Below are positions 7,893-8,748 of a stretch of DNA of 8,748 nt, piece by piece. Both the position numbers and the translations under genes were made by a program. A model generated the notes under the pieces. The model worked only from the letters and a program-made list of their open reading frames with translations. It ran no database searches and was not told the DNA's origin. The DNA comes from an uncultured Porphyromonadaceae bacterium. Its GTDB lineage: Bacteria > Bacteroidota > Bacteroidia > Bacteroidales > Muribaculaceae. Within the stretch, counting starts at the first letter, position 1. Every line of letters begins with the position of its first letter. The stretch spans positions 1 to 8,748 of the forward strand of contig CAJMDR010000062.1 in the NCBI GenBank assembly GCA_905212215.1, given 5' to 3'.

Positions 7893-8435
7893 TTATAAGT
7901 CATTCGACGCGGTAACCTCCGTATTTTCTGCTTCGGAAACAATTTCGTCTACATCAATGCTTGAATAACGCTGGTCAAAATCATAGTCAAAGGCTTCTTC
8001 AAAGTCTTCGAAATCACTATAATTATTCTGCATGTCCTGTTCAAGCTCATAATCGGTAGTTGCTGGATCGTTAAGTTCTTCGCTTATCTGCAATTCCCGA
8101 ACCACTTCCGGAGAAACGGCTGCCTCTGCTATCATAGCCGGAGGATTGTCGAGCGATACTGTCTGTTCCTGAGCTATAGGTGCAGACGTTAGATTCGTCT
8201 GTTCCGATGCAACACTGAAAACCTTCATCATGCACCAGATGCCTGCAAACATAGCTGCAAGGTATACATACGGACGTAGCCTATGCCAGACACCCACCTT
8301 AATATCATGCTTATATTCAGGTAGTTGTCCGCGTTTTTCAGCCACTTGCTTATACACCTCCTCAAGGAATCCCTCAGGAGCCTTAAAGCCTGGGTCACGA
8401 CCGAATTTATCGACTAATTTTCTTTCCTTATCCAT
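7893..8435 (-). CDS. Single-pass membrane protein with acidic periplasmic tail, anti-sigma-like
   Basis: 180 residues, no named function. The N-terminal cytosolic part (1-54) has the layout KAPEGFLEEVYKQV ... LPE ... WHRLRPY, which resembles the 'PEGYFE' proteins usually found right after ECF sigma-factor genes in Bacteroidetes. One transmembrane helix spans about 55-75 (VYLAAMFAGIWCMMKVF). Basic residues before it predict N-in, C-out. The tail (76-180) becomes strongly acidic: between about 119 and 172 there are some 20 Asp/Glu and one Arg, with aromatic-acidic runs such as SDFEDFEEAFDYDFD. It is first in an operon with the Spy-like gene 13 bp downstream. No sigma factor precedes it here. 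The ATG is the only standard start codon after the upstream in-frame stop. An anti-sigma or stress-sensor role is inference from context and layout. Confidence 0.75.
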   Translation of the reverse strand: MDKERKLVDKFGRDPGFKAPEGFLEEVYKQVAEKRGQLPEYKHDIKVGVWHRLRPYVYLAAMFAGIWCMMKVFSVASEQTNLTSAPIAQEQTVSLDNPPAMIAEAAVSPEVVRELQISEELNDPATTDYELEQDMQNNYSDFEDFEEAFDYDFDQRYSSIDVDEIVSEAENTEVTASNDL

Positions 8436-8445
8436 TTTTAATGCC

Positions 8446-8462
8446 GGAGAAAAATCTTCTCC
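8446..8462 (-). promoter_or_regulatory. Leader hairpin overlapping a Shine-Dalgarno-like AAAGGAG
   Basis: On the minus strand GGAGAA pairs with TTCTCC around a GATTT loop. The GGAG belongs to a strong Shine-Dalgarno-like AAAGGAG, but it ends 23 nt before the ATG at 8435, too far for normal use, and is closed in the stem. No alternative start codon lies between them. Confidence 0.4.
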
Positions 8463-8522
8463 TTTGGCTTTGACAACAATAACGCAACAAAGTTTAATTT
8501 ATTATTGAAAATCACTCCATTA

Positions 8523-8549
8523 ACTCCACCTCTCCTCCACTCCACCTCT
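8523..8549. repeat. 11-bp direct repeat, actccacctct twice
   Basis: Exact copies at 8523-8533 and 8539-8549, with starts 16 bp apart. Partial copies (actcca at 8514-8519, ccactc at 8553-8558) flank them, so the block is a short degenerate repeat array with one strand purine-rich. It lies about 90-115 bp upstream of the operon's first ATG, a position suitable for a regulator site. Confidence 0.5.
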
Positions 8550-8614
8550 TATCCACTCGTAAACAATCCGCTTTTGTTTTTGTACAAGAGGCCTGCCTCT
8601 TAAATTCTCCCCGT

Positions 8615-8649
8615 AAAAAAAGAAAAGAGCGCAGCAAAAAGCCGCGCTC
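8615..8649 (-). terminator. Rho-independent terminator of a minus-strand gene at the right edge
   Basis: gagcgc (8627-8632) pairs with gcgctc (8644-8649). An A/C mismatch, two more pairs and an aaaaa loop complete the hairpin. Read on the minus strand it is followed by TTTTCTTTTTTT (8626-8615). The plus strand has no T-tract after it, so it terminates transcription entering from the right and isolates the downstream operon. Confidence 0.82.
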
Positions 8650-8669
8650 CCTTATTTATCCTTAATGTT

Positions 8670-8748
8670 TTAACGCGCTATCAGACCAAATATCTCTGTT
8701 GCCTGGTCTGATACGCAACTCAGTGCACCATAGATGCAGCTTATCAAG
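8670..8748 (-). CDS. Possible C-terminal end of an unidentified protein (partial)
   Basis: The minus strand is open from the window edge to a TAA at 8670-8672, reading LISCIYGALSCV then SDQATEIFGLIAR. The stop lies about 20 nt before a strong terminator, which is what the end of a gene should look like, and the composition is protein-like. A second frame is also open to 8662, so the assignment is not secure. A 10-bp perfect inverted repeat lies within it. With about 25 residues I cannot name a family; the stretch could instead be the 3' part of a small RNA. Confidence 0.4.
   Translation of the reverse strand, partial: LISCIYGALSCVSDQATEIFGLIAR
8679..8713. repeat. 10-bp perfect inverted repeat, tatcagacca / tggtctgata
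   Basis: tatcagacca (8679-8688) and tggtctgata (8704-8713) are perfect reverse complements separated by 15 nt. It lies inside the last codons of the possible partial gene and just before its terminator. As RNA it would be a stable stem; as DNA it could be a dyad binding site. Confidence 0.6.

Larger units (their letters stand above)
8436..8626. other. Upstream region of the membrane-protein/Spy-like operon
   Basis: This stretch of about 190 bp has no gene. It contains a leader hairpin (8446-8462), a 5-bp inverted repeat ctttg/caaag (8468-8492), a near-consensus -7 box AAACTTTG on the minus strand (8495-8488, 5 of 6 fixed bases, no good -33 partner), an 11-bp direct repeat (8523-8549) and a short palindrome (8586-8601). 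The operon promoter must lie here, but I cannot place it confidently. Confidence 0.5.

Noticed and set aside
8230..8508. Plus-strand 92-codon frame opposite the membrane-protein gene
   Set aside because: It overlaps the well-supported minus gene and its leader, and its composition is not protein-like.
8523..8636. Minus-strand frame open from the right-edge terminator to the repeat array
   Set aside because: It has no plausible start codon, reads through a terminator T-tract as poly-Phe, and depends on the repeat array for its last residues; chance openness is the simpler view.

Overview
The window looks like chromosomal DNA from a Bacteroidales bacterium (Bacteroides, Parabacteroides or Muribaculaceae relatives; the family cannot be fixed from sequence alone). 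Four things point there: a FolC of the Bacteroidetes type; a very long alpha-2-macroglobulin (A2M) protein with a helical N-terminal extension; a small membrane protein with the 'PEGF ... LPE ... WHRLRPY' layout common in this phylum; and a promoter that exactly fits the Bacteroidetes consensus (-33 TTTG, 19 bp, -7 TAnnTTTG). I see no mobile element, CRISPR array, tRNA or rRNA.

Layout. Positions 1-1298 (+) hold nearly all of folC, the folylpolyglutamate/dihydrofolate synthase; its first codons lie before the window, because the reading frame is open and FolC-like upstream of the first ATG. Positions 1299-1623 are a convergent intergenic region with a probable folC terminator, a promoter-like -7 element, several stem-loops and the A2M terminator. 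Positions 1624-7314 (-) encode a 1,896-residue secreted A2M-family protein. A 61-88 bp gap then packs a strong terminator and a consensus promoter that share bases. Positions 7403-7879 (-) encode a Spy/CpxP-like periplasmic protein and 7893-8435 (-) a single-pass membrane protein with a very acidic periplasmic tail; these two form an operon with a 13-bp gap. Positions 8436-8669 are non-coding (leader hairpin, an 11-bp direct repeat, a small palindrome and a terminator). The right edge probably contains the last codons of another minus-strand gene.

How they may work together. FolC is cytosolic housekeeping and unrelated to its neighbours. The other three genes all concern the cell envelope: an anti-sigma-like membrane protein, an extracytoplasmic chaperone of the LTxxQ family, and a giant A2M that appears to have lost its thioester but keeps a plausible bait segment. 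The A2M has its own promoter, so it is a neighbouring unit rather than a certain member of the Spy-like operon. An envelope-stress or anti-protease role is inference. I found no clear evidence for a wholly new system; the most unusual items are the thioester-less, non-lipoprotein A2M, the acidic/basic protein pair without an adjacent sigma factor, and the competing hairpins after folC.
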